Position numbers and translations under genes: made by a program | Notes under the pieces: model-generated | Database searches by the model: none | Told to the model about the DNA's origin: nothing | The model's input: the letters and a program-made list of their open reading frames with translations, nothing else | Part shown: positions 46,769-56,929 of the stretch, one piece after another | How positions within the stretch are numbered: the first letter of the stretch is position 1 | Layout of the letters: each line of letters begins with the position of its first letter | Assembly (NCBI RefSeq): GCF_013377755.1 | Contig: NZ_JABXWR010000001.1 | Span: 569,104 to 633,103 of the forward strand | Direction of reading: 5' to 3' | Source: Methanofollis tationis | Lineage (GTDB): Archaea > Halobacteriota > Methanomicrobia > Methanomicrobiales > Methanofollaceae | DNA length: 64,000 bases

Positions 46769-47783
46769 ATACGGTGAACTCAAGGGGCCGTACGGCGAGA
46801 TCCGGCTCTTCCCCGAGTCCCTCGACGACCTCTGGCACCTGGAACACCTGATCACCCCCGGCAACCTCGTGTTTGCGACGACCCTGCGGACCGTCGATAT
46901 GGCGACCGACAAACTCCGCCCTGAAAAGGCCGAGAAACGGCCGGTCCGCCTCGGGATCAGGGTGGAGCGGGTGGAGTTCCATCCCTATGCGAATCGCCTC
47001 AGGGTCGGCGGGGTGATCGAGTCCGGGGTGGACGTCTCCTCGTATCACACCCTCAATGTCGAGCCCGGCTACGAGATCTCGGTCGTCAGGCACTGGCGCG
47101 GCATCGATCTCGAACGGGTGGAGCGGGCGGTCGGGGCCTCCCTCCACAATGTCGTGCATGTGATCACGATCGAGGAGGGGGAGGGCGAGCTCTTCAGGAT
47201 CAGGCAGTACGGCCCCGAACGGGTGGTGACCATCACCGCCGGGAGCGGGAAGGGTGCGGAGATCGATGGAAAAGCGGCGTTCTTCTCAGACGCCCTGGCC
47301 ACCCTCAGGGACGTGACAGGCCCGGTCGTCGTGGCCGGCCCGGGTTTTGTCAAAGACGACTTTGTCAGGTTCCTGAAGGCGAAGAATCCCGACCTCGGCG
47401 AGCGGGTCGTCACCGTCGAGACGCGGCGGATCGGCCGCGGGGCGGTGCAGGAGGTGATCGGGCAGGGCGTGCTCGAGCGGCTTGTCGGCGACCTCCAGCT
47501 CGCCCGCGAGGTGACCAGGATGGACGAGGTGCTCAAACGGATCGGGACCGGCGGGGCGGTGGCCTACGGGAAGGCTGAGGTGAGAAAGGCGATCGATTAT
47601 GGCGCTGCAGAGGAGGTGCTCGTCTCCGACGCCCTGATCCGGGACCCCGGCATCGCCCGCCTCCTCGAAGAGGCCGAGCGGATCAACGCACGGGTCGTAG
47701 TATTCAGCTCAGAGTTCGAGCCCGGGGACCGGCTCAACGCCCTCGGCGGGATCGCGGCGCTCCTCCGCTATCCCCTCGGGTGA
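46758..47783 (+). CDS. pelA: Pelota (aPelota/Dom34), mRNA surveillance protein
   Basis: Stalled-ribosome rescue factor that works with aEF1A and ABCE1. The 341 residues comprise the Sm-like N-terminal domain (1-130, LRLGIRVERVEFHPYANRLRVGG), a central eRF1-like domain (about 135-250) lacking the GGQ peptide-release motif, as expected of Pelota, and the C-terminal ABCE1-contacting domain (RIGTGGAVAYGKAEVRKAIDYGAAEEVLVSD). It overlaps the RqcH gene by 11 nt. A repeat cluster follows its stop. Confidence 0.96.
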   Translation: MKAEYGELKGPYGEIRLFPESLDDLWHLEHLITPGNLVFATTLRTVDMATDKLRPEKAEKRPVRLGIRVERVEFHPYANRLRVGGVIESGVDVSSYHTLNVEPGYEISVVRHWRGIDLERVERAVGASLHNVVHVITIEEGEGELFRIRQYGPERVVTITAGSGKGAEIDGKAAFFSDALATLRDVTGPVVVAGPGFVKDDFVRFLKAKNPDLGERVVTVETRRIGRGAVQEVIGQGVLERLVGDLQLAREVTRMDEVLKRIGTGGAVAYGKAEVRKAIDYGAAEEVLVSDALIRDPGIARLLEEAERINARVVVFSSEFEPGDRLNALGGIAALLRYPLG

Positions 47784-48473
47784 GGGGCGGCGCTCTCTTT
47801 TTTCGGGTCTCCTTATCTGCGGATCGTCGTCTGATCCTGCCTGGACGAATCGGGATTGTGGGTGTGTCTCACGCTGGCACGAAGGTGTGGGGGATTTTCA
47901 CGCCTTTGCGTGAGCAGACGGTTGAAGAGAGGGGCGGTGCCGGGTGGCCGGCTGCTTCAAAGATCTGCGATTGAGGAATGATGGATGATCGCCTCTCCAG
48001 CCCGACCGTTCCCTCGTCTCCGGGGGTGCAACCCCCTGGCCAGAGGCGGACTTCGCTCTTCGTTCTATCGTCTCTTCGCATCCAGAACGTGAGGGTTCTT
48101 GATAACCGAGCAGCCCTTGCCGGGGGCCTGCCGCCCCGCAGAATTGCGATTGGTGGGGATGATGGATGATCGCCTCTCCGGCCCGACCGCCCTCGCACGT
48201 CCGGGGCAATCGTGTGCGGGGGTCCGGGGGTGCAACCCCCGGCGCGGGGCTGGCGTTGCGTGAGTGTACGGGAATCGGGGTTCTGCCTCTGCCGGGGGGC
48301 CTGCCGCCCCATAGACCTGCGATAGGGGCAGGGACGGGCAGCCCACGCCATCTGATCACCCATCATTTTTCATCGACCGGTGCTCCCCTGACCGGGCGGG
48401 CGATTGGATGGTATGGCACGGCGATGGCCTCAAGCACGCCAAACCAGAAATGTGACTGAAAAAAAAGATGAGT
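47784..48473. other. Long intergenic region between converging Pelota and FKBP genes
   Basis: About 690 bases with no credible gene. Most of it is occupied by repeat cluster R2 (47930-48366, minus orientation). The remainder has no feature I can name. Confidence 0.7.
47930..48366 (-). repeat. Intergenic repeat cluster R2 (modules B-A-B-A-B, minus strand)
   Basis: Read on the minus strand, modules alternate B, A, B, A, B. The A hairpins lie at 48223-48241 (perfect) and 48019-48037 (one weakened pair). The spacer ending GGAGAGGCGATCATCCATCAT recurs almost unchanged in both A copies. B copies contain CGCAGGTCTATGGGGCGGC near 48303-48322 and a second version near 48125-48150; the third is degenerate. 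Confidence 0.85.
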
Positions 48474-49160
48474 TTATTCTTCTTTCACTTCGGCCGGCAT
48501 CTCCGGGCGCTTGAAGGTCTCGACAAAGACGATGTCCTTCACCTCGGGGATGTACTCGAAGATCTGGTGGACGACGATGCCGCGGGCCATGACCCAGCGC
48601 TTGTCGTAGTTGATCCCGGCCGGAAGGTTCAGGGTGAGCGTGCCCTCTGCAAAGGAGAGGTCCATCTTGCGGCCTGAGAAGAGCTTGATGAAGCCCTGCG
48701 CCTTCTCCTCGACGGCTTCGACCATGCCCTCGATCGTGAAGGTGTAGGTGAGCGTCTTGCCGGCGAGCGGGTGGTTGAAGTCGACGACCGCCTTCTTGCC
48801 GAGCACGTTGACCACGACACCCTCGCGGTCGCCCGACTGGATGCGCATGCCGAACTTCGGCTTCTCCCTGAACTGGTTGGTGTTCACGGACTCGACGAGC
48901 TTCATGTCGTGGGGGCCAAAGCCCTTCTCGGCCGGCACCTCGACCTCGTACTGCTGGCCGATCTCCTTGCCGACGAGCGCCTCGTCGAGGCCCGGGATGA
49001 CGTGGTTGCTCCCGACCCGGACAACGATCGCTTCGTAGTCTTTCTGCGGGTTCTTGATGCCTGCTTCCTCAGCGTCAGCCCCGATGGTGGTGTCGAAAAT
49101 CTCGCCCTCCACCCGGCCTGTATAGTTGAGTCTGATGATGTCTCCTTCGTTAATTACCAT
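48474..49160 (-). CDS. FKBP-type peptidyl-prolyl cis-trans isomerase (SlyD-like)
   Basis: Folding catalyst and chaperone of 228 residues (ATG at 49160, with GGTG 6 nt upstream). The FKBP fold is split by an insert-in-flap domain as in archaeal long FKBPs: INEGDIIRLNYTGRVEGEIFDTT at the start, VIPGLDEALVGKEIGQQYEVEVPAEKGFGPHD, then VVDFNHPLAGKTLTYTFTI. A C-terminal extension of about 75 residues (GFIKLFSGRKMDL onward) is an archaeal family feature. No signal peptide, so cytoplasmic. It is divergent from the CYTH gene across 57 bp. Confidence 0.93.
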   Translation of the reverse strand: MVINEGDIIRLNYTGRVEGEIFDTTIGADAEEAGIKNPQKDYEAIVVRVGSNHVIPGLDEALVGKEIGQQYEVEVPAEKGFGPHDMKLVESVNTNQFREKPKFGMRIQSGDREGVVVNVLGKKAVVDFNHPLAGKTLTYTFTIEGMVEAVEEKAQGFIKLFSGRKMDLSFAEGTLTLNLPAGINYDKRWVMARGIVVHQIFEYIPEVKDIVFVETFKRPEMPAEVKEE

Positions 49161-49217
49161 GAGATACACCTTGTCTATATTAAGTCTCGACGAAAATACT
49201 TAAATTGGTGGGATTGG

Positions 49218-49739
49218 ATGTTTGAAGTCGAAGCAAAGATCCGGGTTCCGGATCTTCCGAAAATACGTGCGCGTCTCGTCCATATCGGCGCGGCCTCCCC
49301 GGTATCGACCGATCAGCGCGACGTCTATTACAACCATCCGGTCAGGGACTTCGGCACGACCGACGAAGCCCTCAGGCTCCGCTATGAGGGTGACCGGTGC
49401 ACCGTGACCTACAAGGGGCCGAAGATGATCGGCAGAGGTTCGAAGACGCGCGAGGAGTTCAACGTCGTCGTCGAATCCGGCGAGATCATGGAGGACGTGC
49501 TGCAGCGCCTCGGGTTCCGTCTCCACGCCTCTGTCAGAAAATACCGGGAGGAGTTCGCCCTCGGGACGGCGCATGTCGCTCTCGATGTCGTCGAGGGTCT
49601 CGGGAGTTTCGTCGAGATCGAGGTGATGGCCCATGAACTGGGCGGGGACGCGGAGAAACAGATCGAATGGATAAAAGGGGAACTCGGGATAGAGGGTGAC
49701 CACATCCCGCAGTCATATCTCGAACTGCTCAGACCCTGA
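49218..49739 (+). CDS. cyaB: CYTH-domain protein, CyaB type (class IV adenylate cyclase-like)
   Basis: Tunnel-fold triphosphate-binding enzyme of 173 residues. It begins MFEVEAKIRV, containing the CYTH ExExK motif (Glu3, Glu5, Lys7), and has the charged strands TVTYKGPKMIGRGSKTREEFNVVV, VRKYREEF, ALDVVEGLGSFVEIEV. CyaB-type proteins in archaea may act as cyclases, thiamine- or inorganic triphosphatases, so the product is uncertain. The ATG at 49218 follows GGTGGGA. Its end overlaps the convergent phosphoesterase gene by 11 nt. Confidence 0.88.
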   Translation: MFEVEAKIRVPDLPKIRARLVHIGAASPVSTDQRDVYYNHPVRDFGTTDEALRLRYEGDRCTVTYKGPKMIGRGSKTREEFNVVVESGEIMEDVLQRLGFRLHASVRKYREEFALGTAHVALDVVEGLGSFVEIEVMAHELGGDAEKQIEWIKGELGIEGDHIPQSYLELLRP

Positions 49740-50370
49740 GCAGCTCGATCCCGATATCCTTCGGCTCGTCGCCGAAGTGGATCATGGCGCAGTAGCCCTC
49801 TGATGCCGGGCCCGGGTTGACGACCTTGACGCCGTCAACCTCTTCCACGCCCCTCTGCTCGTGCATATGGGCGCAGCAGACGAGGTCGAACTCCTTCATA
49901 TGGTTTTTCACGCTGGTGCTCCCCACATGCTCTTCCCCGGCGAGGTCCAGGACCCCGTGGGGCGGCGCATGGGAGACCAGCACATTATGGACGTTTTTGT
50001 CCATATGTGATGTGGCCCGTACAATCAGGCGCTCAATTTCAGGTTCTTGCAGTTCAAACGGTGTATCAAATGGCGTCGGATTTGAGCCGCCGATCCCGGC
50101 GAGGGACACCTTTCCGATCGAGAAACTCGATCCGTGGAGGTTGACGCAGTCCGAGTGTTCAAGCGCATCGCAGATATCACATGGATCACAGTTGCCCGGT
50201 ACCGCAAAGCACGGTACGTCGATGAGCGCACTCATCTTCCTGACCATGTCGCATGGCCCGAACTGTGTGAGATCGCCGGCAATAATGACAATGTCGGGCT
50301 GGAGATCAAGGAATGCCTCCATCTTGCCCAACTGGCCGTGGAGATCTGCCAGCAAAAGCACATCAATCAT
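49729..50370 (-). CDS. Calcineurin-like metallophosphoesterase
   Basis: Predicted binuclear-metal phosphoesterase of 213 residues. Metal-binding motifs are in order: LLADLHG (DxH), IIAGDLTQ (GD), VPGNCDP (GNxD variant), LVSHAPPHG and CCAHMHE (GHxH variant). The ATG at 50370 is used because the frame extending to 50445 overlaps the radical SAM gene. Five Cys residues cluster near 61-78 (CFAVPGNCDPCDICDALEHSDC), unusual and perhaps redox-active or metal-binding. Substrate unknown. Confidence 0.88.
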   Translation of the reverse strand: MIDVLLLADLHGQLGKMEAFLDLQPDIVIIAGDLTQFGPCDMVRKMSALIDVPCFAVPGNCDPCDICDALEHSDCVNLHGSSFSIGKVSLAGIGGSNPTPFDTPFELQEPEIERLIVRATSHMDKNVHNVLVSHAPPHGVLDLAGEEHVGSTSVKNHMKEFDLVCCAHMHEQRGVEEVDGVKVVNPGPASEGYCAMIHFGDEPKDIGIELLRV

Positions 50371-50383
50371 GATAGAAAATTCT

Positions 50384-51490
50384 CTAGCGATTCCTATAAA
50401 ATCTTCTCTCGGGATCGTTCCAGGAGCCTGAAATTTTGCCTGCAAGAGCGAGTCTCCCGAGATCGCGCTGCGTTTCCGGCAGGAGATCCCGTGCTTTCAT
50501 GCCGGCCATGGGGGTGCCCGGCAGCGGGATGAAGAGGTGGACATGCGCCCGGCCGCGGCGCGTCACCTCATGGACGAGGCTGAGCGTCGCCCGTTCGTCC
50601 TCGTCCTCTTCGCACGGGAGGCCGACGATGAAGTCGACGACCGGTGTCAGCCCGGCGTCCCTGCAGAGGTCGAGGGCCCCCTCCACGTCCGCAACCGTGT
50701 GGCCCCGGCGGAGCATCTTCAGCACCCGGTCGCTTCCGGACTGCGCCCCGAACTGGAGCCTCCGGTTGGCGCAGTAGGTGGTGATCAGGTCCAGCACCTC
50801 GCCGGTGACGAACTCGGGCCTGACCTCTGACGGGAACGTCCCGAAGTAGATCTCGTTCCGGTGAAGAGCGCGGAAGAGCGCCTCGATCTTCTCCGGGCGC
50901 GGCCTGATCCCGTCGGAGCCGTAGGCGAGGGCGTTCGGGGTCACGAACCGGGCATCCCGGAAATGCGCCGCGGCCCGCGCGATCTCGTCCACCGGGCGGT
51001 GGCGCATCCTCCGGCCGAAGAGATTCGGGGTCTGACAGTACGCGCAGCCGTGCGGGCACCCCCGCGAGATCTCGATATATCCCTTGAACTGCGAGAACGG
51101 CGGGTACGCCGGGAGAAAGACCGCATGGTCCCGGGGGCAGAGCCCTTCCCGGGTCGCAACGCCCGGTACCGGACCGGGCGTCCGGTTCTCGATCGCCCTG
51201 AGGAGGCGGGGGAGGGTGTACTCCCCTTCGCCGACGACGACGTAATCGGCACAGGCCGCCATCTCCATCGGGCAGGCGGTCGCATGGGGCCCGCCGACGA
51301 TCGTCGTGCAGGGCGCATTTGCGATCTCCTCCATAAAAGCCGGGGCGTTGATCGAGTTCAGGCTGTAGCAGGTGACATCGCCCTCAGGCTCCTTCACCGG
51401 GCGGAGAGCGTAGCCTTCGGTCTCGCAGGCGGCGTACAGCGCGGCGAACGAGTTCTTCGCAGCAGTGATCTCCCGCCAGTTCACCTGCAT
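50384..51490 (-). CDS. B12-binding/radical SAM protein of the MJ1487 type
   Basis: Radical SAM enzyme of 368 residues. A cobalamin-binding-like N-terminal domain (about 1-120, TIVGGPHATACPMEMAACADYVVVGEGE) precedes the [4Fe-4S] motif in SRGCPHGCAYCQTPN (near 148-162). Later segments (FGAQSGSDRVLKMLRRGHTVADV; VDFIVGLPCEEDED; HLFIPLPGTPM) fit B12-dependent radical SAM proteins. The start at 51490, with GAGGGG upstream, avoids overlap with the DUF126 gene. Specific reaction unknown; the family is typical of methanogens. Confidence 0.85.
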   Translation of the reverse strand: MQVNWREITAAKNSFAALYAACETEGYALRPVKEPEGDVTCYSLNSINAPAFMEEIANAPCTTIVGGPHATACPMEMAACADYVVVGEGEYTLPRLLRAIENRTPGPVPGVATREGLCPRDHAVFLPAYPPFSQFKGYIEISRGCPHGCAYCQTPNLFGRRMRHRPVDEIARAAAHFRDARFVTPNALAYGSDGIRPRPEKIEALFRALHRNEIYFGTFPSEVRPEFVTGEVLDLITTYCANRRLQFGAQSGSDRVLKMLRRGHTVADVEGALDLCRDAGLTPVVDFIVGLPCEEDEDERATLSLVHEVTRRGRAHVHLFIPLPGTPMAGMKARDLLPETQRDLGRLALAGKISGSWNDPERRFYRNR

Positions 51491-51503
51491 GGATGTCTGC
51501 CCC

Positions 51504-51908
51504 TCATTCCTGCCATGAGACCGTGCCGGCATCGGCGTCCACGGTTACCTCTGTGCCCGCTTTGAGCGCAGGGAGCGGCGCCTCGAGCCGGTCGATCATC
51601 GGTATCTTTGCGATGATTGCCCCTGTGGCGATGATCGGTTCGGCCTCCCTGTTGATGATCGCCGCCGGGGCCTTTCCGTTTCTGGCAAGGGCGTAGATCA
51701 CGTATGAGCCCACGGTGGAGCCTTTCCCGTACGGGAAGGCAAAGACCCGGCCGGCGATCGACTCGCCCTTCAGGGGGTGCCCTTCCTCGATGATCACGCC
51801 GCTCTCAGCATCGACCCCTGAGAGGAATGATAGCGGTGCATCGGATATCAACAACGCTCCGGTCGCTGATCCCCGTGCAATCCCACGTCCTTTGATTATC
51901 ACATCCAC
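51504..51908 (-). CDS. DUF126, phosphomevalonate dehydratase small subunit-like (aconitase X swivel domain)
   Basis: Small subunit of the archaeal mevalonate pathway enzyme converting (R)-5-phosphomevalonate to trans-anhydromevalonate phosphate. The 134 residues match the swivel domain of aconitase X: IKGRGIARGSATGALLIS, VFAFPYGKGSTVGSYVIYALARNGKAPAAIINREAEPI and DGAEVTV-like end. It begins with GTG, close to a likely promoter, so may be leaderless. The large subunit (DUF521) is not next to it in this window. The assignment is from family knowledge. Confidence 0.88.
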   Translation of the reverse strand: MDVIIKGRGIARGSATGALLISDAPLSFLSGVDAESGVIIEEGHPLKGESIAGRVFAFPYGKGSTVGSYVIYALARNGKAPAAIINREAEPIIATGAIIAKIPMIDRLEAPLPALKAGTEVTVDADAGTVSWQE

Positions 51909-51946
51909 ACCTAATAAATGTATAAAGAATCCACTATATTAGTGAC
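51909..51946. promoter_or_regulatory. Short divergent promoter, DUF126 and PAN
   Basis: A 38-bp A+T-rich spacer (contains AATAAATGTATAAAGAATCC) holds TATA-like elements for both directions. Spacing is so short that both messages must be nearly leaderless. Confidence 0.5.
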
Positions 51947-53104
51947 ATGGAAGACTCCGTGATTAACGTCAGCAATGACAATGATCTGTATAAACTCCAG
52001 GTCCAGGAGATGAAGGCGAAAGTTCTGGATCTGAAGATGCAGAACGAGTTGCTCCAGAAAGAGGTCAATCAGCTGAGGAGAGAGAACAACCAGCTCAAAC
52101 GCGTGCCTCTTTTTGTCGCTGCCATCGTCGATAAACTCGGTGACGGCGAGGTATATCTCAGGCAGCAGGGGAACAATCAGGAGTATATCACGAGGGTCAG
52201 CCCTGAGCTCTACGACACGATCAAGCCCGGGATGAAAGTGGCGGTGAACAACGCTCTTTCCATCGTCAAGACCGTCGGCACCATCTATGACTCGCGCGTG
52301 AGGGTGATGGAACTCGAGACCGCGCCGAATATCACCTTCGAGCAGATCGGCGGGCTCCGGGGAGAGATCGAGGAGGTCAGGGAAGCGGTCGAGTACCCGC
52401 TCACCCGTCCCGAGATCTTCGAGAAGGTCGGCGTCGAACCCCCCAAGGGAATCCTCCTCTTCGGCCCGCCCGGCACGGGAAAGACCCTCATCGCAAAGGC
52501 GGTGGCGAACAACGCCCATGCAGACTTCATCAGGATGTCAGGGGCCGAACTGGTGCACAAGTTCATCGGCGAGGGGGCGCAGCTCGTCCGCGAACTCTTC
52601 ACCTTTGCCAGGGAGCACGCACCGGCGATCGTGTTCATCGACGAGGTCGACGCCATCGCGAGCCAGCGGACAAACGACGGGACGTCAGGGAGCGCCGAGG
52701 TGCAGCGGACCCTGATGCAGCTCCTGGCGGAGATGGACGGTTTTGACAACCGCGGCAACGTGCGGATCATGGCGGCGACGAACCGGATCGATATCCTGGA
52801 CCCGGCGATCCTGCGGCCCGGAAGGTTCGACCGGATCATCGAGATCCCGGTGCCAGACGACGACTCCCGCCGGGAGATCTTCAAGATCCATACTGCGAAG
52901 ATGAACCTCTCTGGCGTGGACCTCGAGGCCCTGGTGCCGCTCACCGGCGGGATGACCGGTGCGGAGATCCAGGCGATCTGCCGGGAGGCCGGGATGCGGG
53001 CGGTCCGCCGGAACTCGGATGCGGCAGGGAACGACGATTTCCTTGAAGCGGTCAGGAAGGTCGCCCGGAAGGAAAAGCCTGCCGACCTCAGGATGTATAT
53101 CTGA
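51947..53104 (+). CDS. Proteasome-activating nucleotidase (PAN), paralogue with HbYX tail
   Basis: AAA+ unfoldase that feeds proteins to the 20S proteasome. The 385 residues have an N-terminal coiled coil (about 12-52), an OB ring domain, and an AAA domain with [14 protein letters not shown] (Walker A), IVFIDEVDAIA (Walker B) and [14 protein letters not shown]. The C-terminus ends ADLRMYI: the last three residues MYI fit the hydrophobic-Tyr-any (HbYX) motif that opens the proteasome gate. A second PAN gene is encoded about 670 bp downstream on the other strand. Confidence 0.95.
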   Translation: MEDSVINVSNDNDLYKLQVQEMKAKVLDLKMQNELLQKEVNQLRRENNQLKRVPLFVAAIVDKLGDGEVYLRQQGNNQEYITRVSPELYDTIKPGMKVAVNNALSIVKTVGTIYDSRVRVMELETAPNITFEQIGGLRGEIEEVREAVEYPLTRPEIFEKVGVEPPKGILLFGPPGTGKTLIAKAVANNAHADFIRMSGAELVHKFIGEGAQLVRELFTFAREHAPAIVFIDEVDAIASQRTNDGTSGSAEVQRTLMQLLAEMDGFDNRGNVRIMAATNRIDILDPAILRPGRFDRIIEIPVPDDDSRREIFKIHTAKMNLSGVDLEALVPLTGGMTGAEIQAICREAGMRAVRRNSDAAGNDDFLEAVRKVARKEKPADLRMYI

Positions 53105-53107
53105 GGT

Positions 53108-53506
53108 ATGCGCCTCATCCTCGTCCAGCGGGATGGGACTGACCTTTACACAACCCTTTTTTCGTCTGAGACGAGCCGCGAGATCCTCCGCTTTTACCGT
53201 CCTGAAAAGACGCCGTATGGCGTGTCCGTCCGTGTCATCTCACTCGGTGCGGCCCTCGCCCTTGCGGCGGAGCTGCGGTGGTATCTCAAACGCTATGTCG
53301 CCCTCGCCCTCTTCGAGATGGCGCCGGGCCGCTGCTGTACTCTCGCCTGTGCGCATGCGATTGAACAGCGGGAGGTCGATCCCGACCGTCCACCTGACCG
53401 GCGCCTTTATATCAGGTTTCAGGAGGGCCGCCCCGTGGTCACGGAGGGGCCGGACGGCGACCTTGAGGTGTGGGCGCTTCCCGGGGAGACGATCGGCGAG
53501 CGGTGA
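53108..53506 (+). CDS. Uncharacterised 132-residue protein
   Basis: A small protein placed 3 nt after PAN and probably cotranscribed. It starts MRLILVQRDGTDLYTTLFSS and contains a mildly hydrophobic helix near 44-62 (ISLGAALALAAELRWYLKRYVALALF), two adjacent Cys (RCCTLACAHA) and a Pro/Arg-rich region. I recognise no family. Codon use looks chromosomal and the start site fits (TGAGGT before ATG), so it is probably real. A proteasome-related role is only a guess from its position. Confidence 0.6.
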   Translation: MRLILVQRDGTDLYTTLFSSETSREILRFYRPEKTPYGVSVRVISLGAALALAAELRWYLKRYVALALFEMAPGRCCTLACAHAIEQREVDPDRPPDRRLYIRFQEGRPVVTEGPDGDLEVWALPGETIGER

Positions 53507-53526
53507 GATGGGCCTTCTCCGCATTC

Positions 53527-53711
53527 TTGACCGGGGGCTCTGCCCCCGGACCCCTGCACACGATTGCTCCTGGATGTGTGGGGACTGGCAGGGTGGAGCG
53601 GTTGCCGATGAGAAATAATGGATGGGCGTGCTGGGGTTGTTTGCCCTTCCCCGCCCCAATCGCAGATCTATGGGGCAAGCAGGCACCCCGGTACAGGTGC
53701 ACTGATCACCC
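53527..53711 (+). repeat. Intergenic repeat R3 (modules A-B)
   Basis: One A-B unit. The A hairpin CCGGGGG-CTCTG-CCCCCGG is at 53531-53549, followed by a CACACGATTG-containing segment. Module B near 53654-53700 reads CCCCAATCGCAGATCTATGG and then a degenerate GGC-rich end. It lies between the converging 132-residue protein and PAN genes. Confidence 0.82.
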
Positions 53712-53774
53712 GTATGCTCCCGGAAACCGCCGGGCGAATAAAGAACAGCCAGAAAAAAAGGGTTATTTTTCCCT

Positions 53775-55013
<1,239 letters not shown>

Positions 55014-55070
55014 CGCTCCTCCTCGAATAGGTATATAGTATAAAATGACTTAAATGTGTTTGCGAGTAGT
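55014..55070. promoter_or_regulatory. Shared divergent promoter, PAN and aMBF1
   Basis: The stretch GGTATATAGTATAAAATGAC (55031-55050) reads as a TATA box on both strands. On the plus side it stands about 25 nt before the aMBF1 ATG, a leaderless arrangement; on the minus side it serves the PAN gene with a short leader holding a GGAGGAG site. Confidence 0.6.
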
Positions 55071-55550
55071 ATGCAGTGCGAATTATGTGGGGATACGATA
55101 CATGGATCCCCAAAAAGAGTAAACATCGAGGGTGCGGTGCTTCAGGTGTGCCTGAAGTGCGCACGTCTGGGTGTAGAAGTGGCACAGCCCCGCCCGGCTG
55201 CACCAGGGCGGAGAGCACCTGCTGCACCTGCCGCTCCGCAACGCAAAGGCCGCGATGTCTTTGACCTGATGGTCGGCGAGGTCGTCGACGACTTCGGCGA
55301 GAGGATAAAAAAGGCCCGTATTGAGAGAAACTGGACCCAGAAGGACCTTGCAAACGAGATCAAGGAGCGTGAGATCCTCATCAAAAAGATCGAGAAGGCG
55401 GACCTCATTCCTGAAGACCAGGTCCGTGTCAAACTCGAGAAGGCGCTCGGCATCTCACTTCTTGACGTCTCAGACGATGAGATCACATCCCGGAAGGGCG
55501 GCAAAATCTCAACGACTCTCGGAGATATTATAAAGATCAAGAGGGAGTGA
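55071..55550 (+). CDS. Multiprotein bridging factor 1 homologue (aMBF1)
   Basis: Archaeal MBF1, 159 residues: an N-terminal zinc ribbon ([20 protein letters not shown]...VCLKCARLG), a Pro/Ala linker and a C-terminal Cro/C1-type HTH ([40 protein letters not shown]). Archaeal MBF1 binds ribosomal 30S subunits and may act in translation. The ATG at 55071 is immediately after the promoter, so the message is probably leaderless. Triosephosphate isomerase follows 5 nt after the stop. Confidence 0.94.
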   Translation: MQCELCGDTIHGSPKRVNIEGAVLQVCLKCARLGVEVAQPRPAAPGRRAPAAPAAPQRKGRDVFDLMVGEVVDDFGERIKKARIERNWTQKDLANEIKEREILIKKIEKADLIPEDQVRVKLEKALGISLLDVSDDEITSRKGGKISTTLGDIIKIKRE

Positions 55551-55555
55551 CCATT

Positions 55556-56224
55556 ATGGCTGAGCCTCTTATCATCGTCAACCTGAAGGCATATGCCGAG
55601 GGGATGGGCGAGGGCGCCGGGATCATCGCCGCCGCCGCCGAGGAGATCGGCGAGGAGAGCGGGGTCACGATCGGCGTCGCCCCGGCGTACACCGATCTCC
55701 ACCCGATTGCGATGCATTATGCGGTCCCGGTCTATGCGCAGCATATCGACGGCGTCGCTCCGGGCGCCTATACCGGCCACGTGACCGCAGAGCAGGTCAG
55801 GGCGGCCGGCGCTTTCGGGACGCTGATCAACCATTCTGAGCGGAGGCTCACCCTTGCAGCGATCGAGGCGAGCTGTGCTGCCGCCCGGAAGTCAGACCTT
55901 CAGACGGTGATCTGCACGAACAACGCCGCGACGACCGCGGCGGCTGCGGCGCTCTCTCCAGACTATGTGGCAATCGAGCCGCCCGAGCTGATCGGCAGCG
56001 GCGTCTCTGTCTCGAAGGCCGATCCCGGGATCATCGAGCGATCTGTTATGGCCGCAAAAAACGTGAATCCCGGGGTGCGGGTGCTCACCGGTGCCGGGAT
56101 CAGCACCGGCGAGTGCGTCAGGATCGCCCTTGAACTCGGAACCGATGGCGTCCTTCTCGCATCGGGCGTCGTAAAAGCGAAAGACCCCGCCGCTGTGCTG
56201 CGGGACCTCGTCTCCCTGATCTAG
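55556..56224 (+). CDS. tpiA: Triosephosphate isomerase, archaeal short form
   Basis: Interconverts dihydroxyacetone phosphate and glyceraldehyde-3-phosphate. The 222 residues, shorter than the bacterial form of about 250, match archaeal tetrameric enzymes. Active-site elements are [10 protein letters not shown] (Lys), INHSERR (His) and [11 protein letters not shown] (catalytic Glu), with phosphate binding at TGAGISTGE. The ATG at 55556 follows GAGGGAG; a GTG at 55547 is less likely. It ends by overlapping the convergent regulator by 4 bp. Confidence 0.95.
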   Translation: MAEPLIIVNLKAYAEGMGEGAGIIAAAAEEIGEESGVTIGVAPAYTDLHPIAMHYAVPVYAQHIDGVAPGAYTGHVTAEQVRAAGAFGTLINHSERRLTLAAIEASCAAARKSDLQTVICTNNAATTAAAAALSPDYVAIEPPELIGSGVSVSKADPGIIERSVMAAKNVNPGVRVLTGAGISTGECVRIALELGTDGVLLASGVVKAKDPAAVLRDLVSLI

Positions 56225-56775
56225 ACGATCAGCGTGATCAGGTCGTGTTTGGTGATCAAACCCTTCACCCTTCCTTCCCCGACGACCAGCACGGCATGGT
56301 GCTGCTGGAGCAGGTGGACGACGGTCTCGATATCGATATCCGGCGGGATGGTCGGGAAACCCGACTCCATAAAGTCTTTCACTTTACGGGTATGCGCCCG
56401 CGCGATCCCTGTCTGCTCGATGGCATTCACAATCGTCGATTCGGAAACGCATCCGATGGGGATACCGTTTTCGATCACCGGGAGTTGTGAGACGTCTTCC
56501 TGTCTCATGATCCCCACCGCCGTGGTGATGGCGTCCTGCGGGGAGACGGCGTGAACCGGGGCGTGCATCACCTGTTCCGCGGTGATCGACGGGCTTTTCG
56601 CGACCTTCAGCACCTGGATGATCTTGTTCAGGGTGCTCACCCGCGGGTCGACGGTTCCGGCCTCGATCCTGGCCACCATCGACTGGGATATCCCGGCTTT
56701 TCTGGCGACGTCTGCCTGACGGAGGCCGAGCATGATCCGCTTTGCCCTGAGTTCCGCGGGCGTGGGGATATACAT
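56221..56775 (-). CDS. HTH transcriptional regulator with two CBS domains
   Basis: DNA-binding regulator of 184 residues conserved in methanogenic archaea. An N-terminal Cro/C1-like HTH ([43 protein letters not shown]) is followed by a CBS pair ([49 protein letters not shown]) that probably senses an adenine nucleotide. The ATG at 56775 is preferred to an upstream TTG because the family begins MYIPTPxxLR. Its target genes are unknown. Confidence 0.92.
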   Translation of the reverse strand: MYIPTPAELRAKRIMLGLRQADVARKAGISQSMVARIEAGTVDPRVSTLNKIIQVLKVAKSPSITAEQVMHAPVHAVSPQDAITTAVGIMRQEDVSQLPVIENGIPIGCVSESTIVNAIEQTGIARAHTRKVKDFMESGFPTIPPDIDIETVVHLLQQHHAVLVVGEGRVKGLITKHDLITLIV

Positions 56776-56929
56776 CGTATTACTCAAGGTGATTGGATCC
56801 GATATAAACTATGCAGGCCCGTCAGGTACATGAAAAAACCTGCAATTCTGCGACGATCTGGAGGGTGCGCCGTCAGCCGAACGATGCTTCGACCATTTTT
56901 CAGGTCTGAAATTCGGGAAGAATAAGATG

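Noticed and set aside
44858-46912. Open frame of 684 codons on the minus strand opposite RqcH
   Set aside because: Antisense shadow; the plus-strand frame has NFACT domains.
47898-48359. Minus-strand frame of 153 codons in cluster R2
   Set aside because: Same repeat-derived reading; no ribosome-binding site or family match.
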